A DNA stretch of 64,000 nucleotides, taken from positions 1-64,000 of the forward strand of contig JAZQQK010000039.1 in the NCBI GenBank assembly GCA_045629065.1. Direction: 5' to 3'. The notes beneath the pieces are model-generated. The model did no database searches, was not told the DNA's origin, and saw only the letters and a list, made by a program, of their open reading frames with translations. This DNA comes from JAKSSM01 sp045629065. Its GTDB lineage: Bacteria; Bacillota; Clostridia; Peptostreptococcales; Anaerovoracaceae. Each line of letters starts with the position of its first letter. Position 1 is the first letter of the stretch. Positions 8,293-16,106 of the stretch are shown in pieces. A program made the translations under genes and the position numbers.

Positions 8293-9454
8293 AGTCTTCA
8301 CCATTTAGTTTTAGCATATATTCCAAGCCCACATAGTAGTCAGCCATCAAGAAATAGTCGCAGTAATTATATTTCATATTGATCTGAATTAGATCCATAA
8401 TCCTATAGAGTTTCTTTTCATCTGAGGTCTTGAGCAAAAGAGTTCTAAGGTAGTCATCGTAATCGAGCCCGTCATCGACGCCGACGTCGATGTATCCTCC
8501 AGCAGTGCCGAAAATTGCACCCATTAGCCCCGTTGCCCATGTCTCATCTGTCTTTGTGAGAGGTACCTTTTTCCCTGCATACAACAAAGCCATATCATTC
8601 TTAGCTTCGGCTAAAGCCCATCCTTCTAAGAGAGCAATTTCAAGTTCGATGGCGAGTTCTGGTCCTAGTATTTGTGAGATGCTTTCAATGAGTACTCGTT
8701 TCTCATCACAAGTGTAAAGATAAGCTAAATTGTTTACATTTCTTATAGCCAAAATCTGATAATATGTGTTTTGTCTAGCTTGTTCATCATCCAATTTCCC
8801 TGTAATTACATACTCTATTTCATTTCTAAAATATGTTCTTCCTAAATCTCTATCTGATACATAGTCTTTAAAATAGACGAATAGATAATCATAGAGCGAA
8901 ACACTCGAAATTAGTGATGAATTTAGCTTCAAATCACACGCATTAGATGGCAAAGAATTGATTACCCATTTGCTCTTTATATAGTGATTTGTATGGTCTT
9001 CATCATCCCTGTAATTTACTATTGGCTTCGTCCGATACATAACAACATCATGGATTTGCTCCATCATATTGTTTGGGTCAATTAGCGCATAAGAATTTAA
9101 AGAACATTTACTGCCTTCATACTTAAGATATCTTTTATTGTCTGTTGTATATTTCACATAATTATCTATCTTTTTCTCAGCCATACTCTGGTCTGCATAA
9201 AAAGCAAAAATGCCATATCTGTCCTTCAATTCTAGATCGTATTCCGCTAGAATTGACCTTCCCCATGCACGCCCAAAAGCCTTAAAACTGCTATCTATCG
9301 CCAAATTTCCCGCGCTCTTAATACAAGCGCTTAAAAAAATGATAATGCTAGCAAAAATCAATGTGATAAAAATTGTGTATGAACCATTTTTATCATTTAA
9401 TAAGATTCTTTGCCGCATCCCAAATTCTGACTTCAAGTGCCTCTGAACTTTCAT
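8255..9454 (-). CDS. DUF5702-type exported protein of the Tad locus
   Basis: About 400 residues with one N-terminal membrane anchor (around 27-46) after a basic region, then a large soluble part, probably outside the membrane. The N-terminal pattern, a Gly-Ser before a hydrophobic helix, resembles TadE/TadG pseudopilins, and length and position match DUF5702 proteins of clostridial Tad loci. The ATG at 9454 has GAAGG six bases upstream; TTG at 9460 and ATG at 9418 are alternatives. It overlaps the small TadE-like gene by about 60 bases. It likely belongs to the pilus tip or base; no catalytic motif is seen. Confidence 0.65.
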   Translation of the reverse strand: MKVQRHLKSEFGMRQRILLNDKNGSYTIFITLIFASIIIFLSACIKSAGNLAIDSSFKAFGRAWGRSILAEYDLELKDRYGIFAFYADQSMAEKKIDNYVKYTTDNKRYLKYEGSKCSLNSYALIDPNNMMEQIHDVVMYRTKPIVNYRDDEDHTNHYIKSKWVINSLPSNACDLKLNSSLISSVSLYDYLFVYFKDYVSDRDLGRTYFRNEIEYVITGKLDDEQARQNTYYQILAIRNVNNLAYLYTCDEKRVLIESISQILGPELAIELEIALLEGWALAEAKNDMALLYAGKKVPLTKTDETWATGLMGAIFGTAGGYIDVGVDDGLDYDDYLRTLLLKTSDEKKLYRIMDLIQINMKYNYCDYFLMADYYVGLEYMLKLNGEDYAFKETYKKQTG

Positions 9455-9590
9455 AGACAACCTTCAATTCTTCTTGATGATTTGCCACTTGTAATCTCAA
9501 ATTTTGATACATCCCCACCGTGATAGTAATCATTGCGATTGTAATCATAATAGTCAGTGGCATCACTATTACCGCTTCTACAAATTTCAT
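9393..9590 (-). CDS. Short TadE-like minor pseudopilin
   Basis: A 65-residue protein that is almost all N-terminal helix: Met-Lys-Phe-Val-Glu-Ala followed by a hydrophobic stretch to about residue 30, then a short amphipathic tail. The VEA motif before a hydrophobic helix is the TadE pattern. Its ATG overlaps the stop codon of the pilin gene (TAATG), so the two are translationally coupled. Full TadE proteins are usually longer than 120 residues, so this is a minimal form rather than an obvious truncation. Confidence 0.65.
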   Translation of the reverse strand: MKFVEAVIVMPLTIMITIAMITITVGMYQNLRLQVANHQEELKVVYESSEALEVRIWDAAKNLIK

Positions 9591-9760
9591 TAGAATTCTG
9601 CCTTATTAAGAGCATTAAAAGTTCCTTCTACGAACTCTTTTATCTGCGATCTGAAAATCAATCCTAAAGTAACTGCAATAGCTACTAAGATCGCAACCTG
9701 TACCATTTCCATGCCCTGCTTATTATTAATAAATCCAGGTAATCTCAACTTTTTCTTCAT
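9590..9760 (-). CDS. Flp1-like type IVb pilin
   Basis: A 56-residue small pilin. Residues 1-14 are basic and polar, then GMEMVQVAILVAIAVTLG begins a hydrophobic helix with the Glu typical of position +5 or +6 after prepilin cleavage, and the protein ends in a short tail. AGGAGG stands five bases before the ATG. It lies directly after tadC and is coupled to the TadE-like gene. It fits the Flp1-like pilin family of Gram-positive Tad systems and should be the main fibre subunit. Cleavage after Gly16 is inferred; no prepilin peptidase gene is present in the window. Confidence 0.8.
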   Translation of the reverse strand: MKKKLRLPGFINNKQGMEMVQVAILVAIAVTLGLIFRSQIKEFVEGTFNALNKAEF

Positions 9761-9777
9761 ATTTCCTCCTTTTGAAA

Positions 9778-10272
9778 CTAACTTAAAGTCATCATCGCTG
9801 GCGCTGCCGCAATAATGATTAGCGAAATCAAAAGTACGCCTAAAGGTAAAGCCATTTTAGTCTCCGCTAAATGTATCTTTTCAGTAGCTAAACGCTTTCT
9901 TTCGGCCCACAAATATTCGCCTTCTTTAGCAACTTTATCCCATAAATCCACGCCTTTGTTTTGGTTCTCTAATAGAATGTTTGCAACTCTGGTAAGTTCT
10001 TTTACATTCGATAGTCTTGCAAAACTGTAGAATTTTGCAATGACATTTTCACCCGTCCTCTCGCTAGATTCTGAGATTTTATATACTTCTCTCATAAAAT
10101 AGTTTTGCTTCTCAACTGGTACATTTCCATAAGACTTGGCAATCTTAAAAAAAGCATCATCTAACATAGTTCCACTATTCATCAAGAGTAGTAATTGATT
10201 TATAAAACTGGGAAGCGTAATTACTATTTCTTCCCTTCTCATTTTTAGTTCTTTTTTGACATTAGACTTCAA
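9778..10272 (-). CDS. tadC: Tad inner-membrane platform protein TadC-like
   Basis: Platform protein of the pilus motor, GspF/T2SSF domain. It is 164 residues, shorter than proteobacterial TadC, with the conserved cytoplasmic helical bundle at about 15-135 and one clear C-terminal membrane helix (about 143-163). It partners TadB, encoded just upstream with overlapping ends. The start is uncertain: TTG at 10272 has AAAGGA nine bases upstream and is preferred; TTG at 10290 and ATG at 10242 are possible. Confidence 0.8.
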   Translation of the reverse strand: MKSNVKKELKMRREEIVITLPSFINQLLLLMNSGTMLDDAFFKIAKSYGNVPVEKQNYFMREVYKISESSERTGENVIAKFYSFARLSNVKELTRVANILLENQNKGVDLWDKVAKEGEYLWAERKRLATEKIHLAETKMALPLGVLLISLIIIAAAPAMMTLS

Positions 10273-11002
10273 TGGAATTAATCCTTTCAATAACGATCAT
10301 GGCAAAAGCGATTAAGACTAAAGCGACAGTTGCAATAAAATGTCCTTTCATTGTCATAGTGAGTGGCTCTAAGTATTCCGGTGATGTTAGCTTAAGAAAC
10401 AGTAATATCAGAAAAGGAGCAGCGCCCACGATTCTTCCCTCAAAAGCTTTTTCCGTCATCAAGACTTTGAGTTCTTTTTCAAGGGTGATTTTATCGCCAA
10501 TAATATCAGTTGCTCGGTTGATTGCTGTGACTAAATTCCCGCCCGCTTCCTTAGTAGATTCATATACCGTTACAAAGTCCGATACATCCTCTAGATTCGC
10601 TCTTTTCGCAAAATCCTTTAGCACCAATATATCCGTTTCATTGCTGTTTTTTATATGATTTACCATCGAATTAAGTTCAATCATGATATAATCGCTCTCC
10701 TCATATGTAGCCTCCCAAAACTTTATGGATTCTTCTAGCGCTTGTCCCATACTCCTGCCCACCGAAATAGAAGAGGATATTGAATATAGCATATCTCTGA
10801 ATTCTATCAAGAGTTCATCCTTATGTTTTCTTCGAATTTTTTCCTTATATTTGGGAAAATACAGCGCTAATACACATGCAATTACAAGCCCGACTTTATA
10901 GCTTTCGTAAAACATCTTACCTATCGTAAGACCAATCCCGAGAATGCCAAATAAAAACAAATATTTTTCTTTATTCGACAAAGGAAGTTCGTCGTATTTC
11001 AT
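10262..11002 (-). CDS. tadB: Tad inner-membrane platform protein TadB-like
   Basis: GspF-domain membrane protein of about 246 residues. Two N-terminal membrane segments (about 15-50), a cytoplasmic helical domain in the middle (about 60-185) and two C-terminal membrane segments (about 190-240). It should form the motor platform with TadC and be driven by TadA. The ATG at 11002 has GGAGG upstream at long spacing; an ATG at 11020 gives six more residues but no ribosome site. It overlaps the tadA 3' end. Confidence 0.85.
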   Translation of the reverse strand: MKYDELPLSNKEKYLFLFGILGIGLTIGKMFYESYKVGLVIACVLALYFPKYKEKIRRKHKDELLIEFRDMLYSISSSISVGRSMGQALEESIKFWEATYEESDYIMIELNSMVNHIKNSNETDILVLKDFAKRANLEDVSDFVTVYESTKEAGGNLVTAINRATDIIGDKITLEKELKVLMTEKAFEGRIVGAAPFLILLFLKLTSPEYLEPLTMTMKGHFIATVALVLIAFAMIVIERINSIEV

Positions 11003-12206
11003 CAGTTTTTCTGCCTCCATATAGCATTAGTTTTGCTGTATTTTTTAGTTTTCCCACATGATTTAATTCGTCCGATTTTACATCATATCTCATTATTTCA
11101 TTCAACTCGTACTTTCCGTTTAAATAACCCAAAACTTCAGTTATTTCAATAATTCTGCGCTTTCCATCTTCAAGCTTAGATAGGTGTATCATAATGTCTA
11201 AACCCTCTGCAATCTGTGAGCGAATTGCATCGATTTCTACGGGCATAGCCATAAGATACATAGTTTCTAAACGTTTGAGCATTCCTGGCACTGAATTACC
11301 ATGACCAGTGCTTAGAGAACCCTGATGTCCTGTATTCATTGCCTGCAACATCTCCACTACTTCAGCCCCTCTGACCTCACCGACCACGATCCGATCCGGA
11401 CGCATTCTAAGGCTTGATTTTATAAGTGCAGCCATATTAACCTGACCAAAACCCTGAGAGTTTTTTGACCTGCATTCCATATGTACGATGTTTTCAATAT
11501 ATGGAAGTTTTAGCTCCATAGAATCTTCGATTACAATTACCCTCTCATTTTTGGGAATAGCTTCAGCAAGTGCATTTAGAAGCGTTGTTTTCCCAGACGA
11601 AGTACCGCCAGAGACGAATATGTTATATCCGGATTCCACTAGAGCTTTTAATAAAATTGCACCTTCATGATTCAAAGTTAAATTATTCTCCAAATCCTCC
11701 AATCTCATATATCCATCTGAGAACTTTCTAATCGTTAGTATTGGCCCATTAATAGCGACATTTTTATATACCAAATTTACTCTTGAGCCATCAGCTAATC
11801 TAGCATCGACTATCGGATTAAGCTCATTGAATTCTCTATGCACATCAGCTGCAATATTGCGCATTACTTCCTCTAGTTCTTCGACGCTTTCAAAGCATAA
11901 ACCATATCTAAAAATCTTGCCTCTTTTCTCATAGAATATATCATTCGGCCCATTAGCCATTATCTCTGAAATTTCATTATCTTCTATGAGCGGCTCAAGT
12001 ATCCCGAGCCTTCTTCTCGTCTTATAGAATATCGACTTCACGATGCTATCAATCGTTGATACATCTAGGTTTTTGATGATTTCTGATTTGAAAGCAACAT
12101 CAATAATAATGTCCTTGGCTTTGTCATCGTTAAGTTCATTTTCCATTCCAAACTTGCCCCTTATTTGTGGCAATATTTCATCGATATACTTGCCTATATC
12201 ACTCAT
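10971..12206 (-). CDS. tadA: Tad pilus assembly ATPase TadA/CpaF
   Basis: Secretion ATPase of the GspE/VirB11 superfamily, 411 residues. All motifs are intact: Walker A GGTSSGKTT at 200-208, Asp box around 226-230, Walker B RIVVGEVR at 272-279 and His box GHQGSLSTGH at 293-302. It powers assembly of the Flp pilin and must work alone in this locus, since no second ATPase is present. The ATG at 12206 has GAGGTG upstream; a TTG one codon earlier is less likely. It overlaps the tadZ-like gene by eight bases. Confidence 0.95.
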   Translation of the reverse strand: MSDIGKYIDEILPQIRGKFGMENELNDDKAKDIIIDVAFKSEIIKNLDVSTIDSIVKSIFYKTRRRLGILEPLIEDNEISEIMANGPNDIFYEKRGKIFRYGLCFESVEELEEVMRNIAADVHREFNELNPIVDARLADGSRVNLVYKNVAINGPILTIRKFSDGYMRLEDLENNLTLNHEGAILLKALVESGYNIFVSGGTSSGKTTLLNALAEAIPKNERVIVIEDSMELKLPYIENIVHMECRSKNSQGFGQVNMAALIKSSLRMRPDRIVVGEVRGAEVVEMLQAMNTGHQGSLSTGHGNSVPGMLKRLETMYLMAMPVEIDAIRSQIAEGLDIMIHLSKLEDGKRRIIEITEVLGYLNGKYELNEIMRYDVKSDELNHVGKLKNTAKLMLYGGRKTDEIRRTSFVE

Positions 12207-13104
12207 CAAAGCACCTCTTAACTATACTTTCTACACCCTGGCAAAAGACCCCATCCATTCTAATATCGATGCATCCTTCTAACACGCAAAATGACTTTGG
12301 GTCATACGCTATCGAGAGACCATTGGATGTGAGTCCATTGCCAGTTGACATATTATAAATTTGTGATTCGTTAGGGGTATTTGGATGAGTTCTGGAGTCG
12401 TTAGCACTTACAATAGTAAATTGGTAATCTCCTCCAGTAATAATGTTTGAACGACCACAATCTATAACCAAAAAATCATATTTATTTCTATTCCTTATAT
12501 ATGACTCGATTTGTAGCATCGATTGCATATTTGAAAGCGGTAAAATACTTAATCCATACCTATCTCTAAGCAAGAATTCTTCCAGAATCATATCTCGTTT
12601 GCTGCTAAGCAAATATTCGATTTGTTCTTTATTTTTAAGGGGTTCTTGGCATATTGGAAGATACCGTTTAAAATCTTCCAGGGGATCGATTGAGGTAAAG
12701 AGAGTATTTAGATTCATTTGCATTAATAATCTTGCAAAAGTTAAAGCAATTGAGGTAGTGCCAGAACCCCCAAACGGCGAATTAAAATATATAGATTTCA
12801 ATTTAGACTCTTCGCCCGCATGAAAACTTGTTTTATTATTCTTATCGTAAATAGTCACGGCCCTTTCTAGTAAAATACTAGCAGGCAAATACTTATCATC
12901 CTCTTCTAAAAAAAGAATTGTATCTTCTTTGGCATTAATGGTAAAATATTCCGTTTTATCAGTAATGAGTACATCATATTCTTCATCTGATCTATAAGTG
13001 AGAATTTCTAGTCTAGAAGAGAGTTCCGTGAATCTCCTAGCTAGTGCTCTCGAATAAGCCTTATCGAGTGTATCTATTTGTATCTTTAAAAAGTTACGTC
13101 TCAT
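12199..13104 (-). CDS. TadZ/CpaE-like localisation protein with degenerate P-loop
   Basis: A 301-residue MinD/ParA-superfamily relative heading the tad operon. An N-terminal receiver-like part (about 1-95) is followed by a deviant Walker A, GGSGTTS at about 112-118, where Thr replaces the invariant Lys of GGxGKT, and a Walker B-like strand FLVIDCG near 210. TadZ proteins recruit the Tad machine to a cell site and some are known to lack ATPase motifs. The ATG at 13104 is preferred because the predicted transcript starts on that A; an ATG two codons upstream has no ribosome site and would lie outside the mRNA. Confidence 0.75.
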   Translation of the reverse strand: MRRNFLKIQIDTLDKAYSRALARRFTELSSRLEILTYRSDEEYDVLITDKTEYFTINAKEDTILFLEEDDKYLPASILLERAVTIYDKNNKTSFHAGEESKLKSIYFNSPFGGSGTTSIALTFARLLMQMNLNTLFTSIDPLEDFKRYLPICQEPLKNKEQIEYLLSSKRDMILEEFLLRDRYGLSILPLSNMQSMLQIESYIRNRNKYDFLVIDCGRSNIITGGDYQFTIVSANDSRTHPNTPNESQIYNMSTGNGLTSNGLSIAYDPKSFCVLEGCIDIRMDGVFCQGVESIVKRCFDE

Positions 13105-13110
13105 AGGCAT

Positions 13111-13140
13111 ATACTAATGTAAATATTTTCCATAAGTCAA
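13111..13140 (-). promoter_or_regulatory. Promoter of the tad operon, apparently leaderless
   Basis: TTGACT (13135-13140), 18-base spacer, TAGTAT (13111-13116) on the minus strand. The expected transcription start, seven bases past the -10, is 13104, the A of an in-frame ATG. No Shine-Dalgarno sequence precedes the gene. Confidence 0.6.
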
Positions 13141-13168
13141 TGCTTTTACCATAAATATTTTTGCACGT

Positions 13169-13196
13169 AAAAAACCGCCCAAATTCAGGCGGTTTT
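13169..13196 (-). terminator. Rho-independent terminator after tRNA-Arg
   Basis: Nine-base stem AAAACCGCC (13171-13179) / GGCGGTTTT (13188-13196), loop of eight, with a T-run in the minus direction. It separates the methyltransferase-tRNA transcript from the tad promoter. Confidence 0.85.
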
Positions 13197-13241
13197 AGTT
13201 GTCTTTTATTGAATAATTGCATGAGCAAATTAGCATAATAT

Positions 13242-13316
13242 TGGTGTCCCGAGGGAGAATCGAACTCCCATCGACGGCTTCGGAAACCGTTACTCTATCC
13301 GTTGAGCTATCGGGAC
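13242..13316 (-). tRNA. tRNA-Arg, anticodon CCG
   Basis: Complete cloverleaf of 75 bases with encoded CCA. Acceptor stem GTCCCGA/TCGGGAC, D stem GCTC/GAGT, anticodon stem ACGGT/GCCGT with loop TTCCGAA (anticodon CCG, reads CGG), T stem GGGAG/CTCCC with TTCGATT loop. Only five bases separate its 5' end from the stop codon of the methyltransferase gene on the same strand, so it is probably cut out of that transcript. Confidence 0.97.
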
Positions 13317-13321
13317 CTATG

Positions 13322-14263
13322 CTATATCTCTAAACTGATCTGATCATCAGGTTTTAGACGCTCTTTTGATGTATTAATAGCCACTTCACTATTGTCTACA
13401 CAAATCCATTTACGGTTAACCTTTTCCGCAACAGCTGCCAAAGTGCAAGAACCCGCGAAAAAGTCCGCAACTACGTCGTTTTCACGGCTTCCAGAGGAAA
13501 TAATTCTCTCAATTAAAGCCTCTGGTTTCTGCGTTGCATAACCATTTCTTTCTGAAGAAGTACGGCCTACCATGTCGATTGACCATACATCTTTCATATT
13601 TACCATAGTGTACCAACCGATTTCATCCTGGAACTCCTCTACTCCTTTAAATCTGTAAGGTTTTAGACCTCTGTTATAGGACTTTTCTTTAGGTACATCG
13701 AGATAATACTTATCTGTTTTAGAATATACAAGTATCGTATCGTGTTTTCTGGCAAAATGCTTCTTTGAAGAACCGCCAGATTTATATGTCCAGACGATTT
13801 CGTTAATGAAATTCTTTTCACCAAAGATTTCGTCAAGAATAATCTTTACATAGTGTGAACCATGCCAGTCCAAGTGAACCCATATTGTTCCAGTATCGTT
13901 TAAGAGCTCTTTCATTAGGAATAGACGCACGGAAAGCATTTTTAGATATTCTTCCATACCTTCCTTCCAAACATCGTCATAGGCGCGTTTTTTGACCTTT
14001 ACAGCCTCTTCTTCGCCGTTATCCACCTTTACCCACGCATCATAATAAGCTTTTGAGAAAAAAGGCGGATCAATATATATCTGTTGGATTTTTCCTTGAT
14101 AGCCCTGCTTTAATAATGCTCTCATTACATCGACATTGTCACCATAATAAAGTTCGCCATTTGCACTTATGTCTTCTACTTTTGTGAATGGTTCAAATCT
14201 CTTCTTCTTAGCTTCTTTCTTTGCGTATGTGATAATCTTTGTAAAGCTTTTTACTAGACTCAT
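13322..14263 (-). CDS. Site-specific DNA methyltransferase, beta class, orphan
   Basis: A 313-residue amino-methyltransferase (N6-adenine or N4-cytosine). Motif IV DPPF at 65-68 comes first, then the target-recognition region, then motif X-like QKPEALIERII near 245 and the AdoMet motif DFFAGSCTLA around 267-276. The IV-TRD-I order defines the beta class. The third position of DPP(Y/F) is intact, with Phe instead of the common Tyr. No restriction endonuclease gene lies on either side, so it may be a regulatory orphan or a remnant. AGGAGA precedes the ATG. Neighbours are ygiQ (8 bp upstream) and tRNA-Arg. Confidence 0.9.
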   Translation of the reverse strand: MSLVKSFTKIITYAKKEAKKKRFEPFTKVEDISANGELYYGDNVDVMRALLKQGYQGKIQQIYIDPPFFSKAYYDAWVKVDNGEEEAVKVKKRAYDDVWKEGMEEYLKMLSVRLFLMKELLNDTGTIWVHLDWHGSHYVKIILDEIFGEKNFINEIVWTYKSGGSSKKHFARKHDTILVYSKTDKYYLDVPKEKSYNRGLKPYRFKGVEEFQDEIGWYTMVNMKDVWSIDMVGRTSSERNGYATQKPEALIERIISSGSRENDVVADFFAGSCTLAAVAEKVNRKWICVDNSEVAINTSKERLKPDDQISLEI

Positions 14264-14271
14264 AAGCTCTC

Positions 14272-16068
14272 CTATCTTTTGTGATTATATCTTGGAACTA
14301 AAACGTCTATTAAATCTTCTCTATGTGCTTTTACTAACGCTTTAATAACTGTATCTCTGTTTTCTTTCTTATTGAAGTGGATTAGTGCCCTTTGCATCTT
14401 CTTATCATCCATAGATTTCGCAACGTAAATATGCTTCATAGTCGTCGGATCCATTTCAGTGTAATACATGCAAGTAGACATAGTGCCAGGTGTTGGATAA
14501 AAGTCCTGGACTTGGTCTGGTACGAAGCCATATTCCTTTAAGAATAATGCTAATTCTATCGCATCCTCAAGCGTCGAACCGGGATGGCTAGAAATCAAAT
14601 AAGGTATCAGATATTGTTTTAAGCCAAGCTTTTCGTTAGCCTTTTTATATCTCTTATCAAAGTCCAGGAAAACTTCCTTTCCCGGTTTTCTCATATAGTA
14701 AAGAACATCGCTTGATATGTGTTCAGGAGCAACCTTAAGCGTACCTGAAACATGATATTGGCAAAGTTCCTCAATATAATCATTCGCATGCTTATCCGCT
14801 AATAGATAGTCATATCGAATACCTGAACGAATGAATACTTTTTTGACACCCTCTATTGTTCTACAAGCACGTAATATGTCAAAATACTCGCTGTGATCTA
14901 CTGTCATATTTCTGCAAGGATTTGGATATAGGCAGTCTTTATTAGGGCAAACTCCCCTGTCTAACTGTTTCGTGCAAGCAGGCTTTCTAAAGTTAGCTGT
15001 AGGTCCACCCACATCGTGGATATAACCCTTAAAATCAGGCTTTTTAGTAAGTTTTTTAACTTCTTCCAAAATTGATTCTTTGGAGCGAGATCTCACTTGC
15101 CTGCCCTGATGATATGCTATTGCGCAGAATGAGCAACCACCAAAACATCCGCGGTTTGAAACTACGCTGAATTTAACTTCCTTAAGTGCAGGCACACCAC
15201 CCATACTGTCATACATTGGATGCCACTCATTCTCAAATGGAAGTGCATATACATCATCCAAATCAGTCTGCTCGAGCGGAGGCTGTGGTGGATTTTGCAC
15301 CACATATACAGTATCGGTATATTTTTCTGCTAATGTCTTAGCAGAAACCGCATCCATATTGGCATGTTGGGTCACAAAGCTCTTGCAATAAGCACGCTTT
15401 CCTTCTTCTGATGGATTAGAAATCAGTTCGAATTCGGGAAGTTCAATACAATCGTCAGGAATAGACTTTGCGACATAAGCCGTGCCTCTAATCCATGTAA
15501 TATCTTTGATAGAAAGTCCTGAATCCAATGCCTCAGCAAGCTCTATTACCGACTTTTCACCCATACCATACATGAGCAAATCTGCTTTAGAATCTAAGAG
15601 TATAGACCTTCTAACTTTGTCCTGCCAATAGTCATAGTGTCCAAATCTTCTAAGTGAAGCTTCGAGTCCTCCAATTATAATTGGAACATCTTTATAGGCT
15701 TCTCTTGCACGATTAGAATATACTATTACTGCTCTATCTGGCCTGTGACCTGTTTCACCATTTGGTGAGTATTCATCAACTTTCCTGCGATTTTTGAACA
15801 CAGAAAAATTGTTAACCATTGAGTCTACAGCTCCTGAGTTAATAAGGAAACCGAGTCTTGGCCTACCATATGTCTTGAAGTCCAAATCCGAATCAGTCTT
15901 TGGCTGTGCTAATACTGCCACCTTGTAGCCGTAGTGTTCTAGCACTCTTCCTATAATCGCGGTTCCGAATGAGTGATGATCTACATATGCATCGCCTGTG
16001 ACGATGACAAAGTCCACCTCGTTCCAGCCCCTCGATATCATATCTTTTTTATTTGCTACTAAAAACAT
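14272..16068 (-). CDS. YgiQ-family radical SAM protein
   Basis: A 598-residue UPF0313/YgiQ protein. An N-terminal domain of B12-binding type fold (about 15-200) is followed by the radical SAM core with the 4Fe-4S cluster cysteines at Cys308, Cys312 and Cys315 (CFGGCSFC). Extra Cys residues in the 360-390 region (CxxxxxxxxCxxxxC pattern) are typical of the family and may bind a second cluster. The biochemical function of YgiQ proteins is not established. It lies eight bases before the methyltransferase gene and may be cotranscribed. Confidence 0.9.
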   Translation of the reverse strand: MFLVANKKDMISRGWNEVDFVIVTGDAYVDHHSFGTAIIGRVLEHYGYKVAVLAQPKTDSDLDFKTYGRPRLGFLINSGAVDSMVNNFSVFKNRRKVDEYSPNGETGHRPDRAVIVYSNRAREAYKDVPIIIGGLEASLRRFGHYDYWQDKVRRSILLDSKADLLMYGMGEKSVIELAEALDSGLSIKDITWIRGTAYVAKSIPDDCIELPEFELISNPSEEGKRAYCKSFVTQHANMDAVSAKTLAEKYTDTVYVVQNPPQPPLEQTDLDDVYALPFENEWHPMYDSMGGVPALKEVKFSVVSNRGCFGGCSFCAIAYHQGRQVRSRSKESILEEVKKLTKKPDFKGYIHDVGGPTANFRKPACTKQLDRGVCPNKDCLYPNPCRNMTVDHSEYFDILRACRTIEGVKKVFIRSGIRYDYLLADKHANDYIEELCQYHVSGTLKVAPEHISSDVLYYMRKPGKEVFLDFDKRYKKANEKLGLKQYLIPYLISSHPGSTLEDAIELALFLKEYGFVPDQVQDFYPTPGTMSTCMYYTEMDPTTMKHIYVAKSMDDKKMQRALIHFNKKENRDTVIKALVKAHREDLIDVLVPRYNHKR

Positions 16069-16075
16069 AATTACT

Positions 16076-16103
16076 AAAAAAGGGAGCCTTGAAGGCTCCC
16101 TCT
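16076..16103 (-). terminator. Rho-independent terminator of the nucleoside importer operon
   Basis: Stem AGGGAGCC (16081-16088) / GGCTCCCT (16094-16101), loop of five, T6 run in the minus direction, four bases after the permease stop codon. Confidence 0.88.
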
Positions 16104-16106
16104 ACT

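Noticed and set aside
13242..13316. tRNA-Arg as an integration site with the tad locus as an inserted island.
   Set aside because: I found no second copy of the tRNA 3' end near the far side of the tad operon, no integrase, and base use is like the surroundings.
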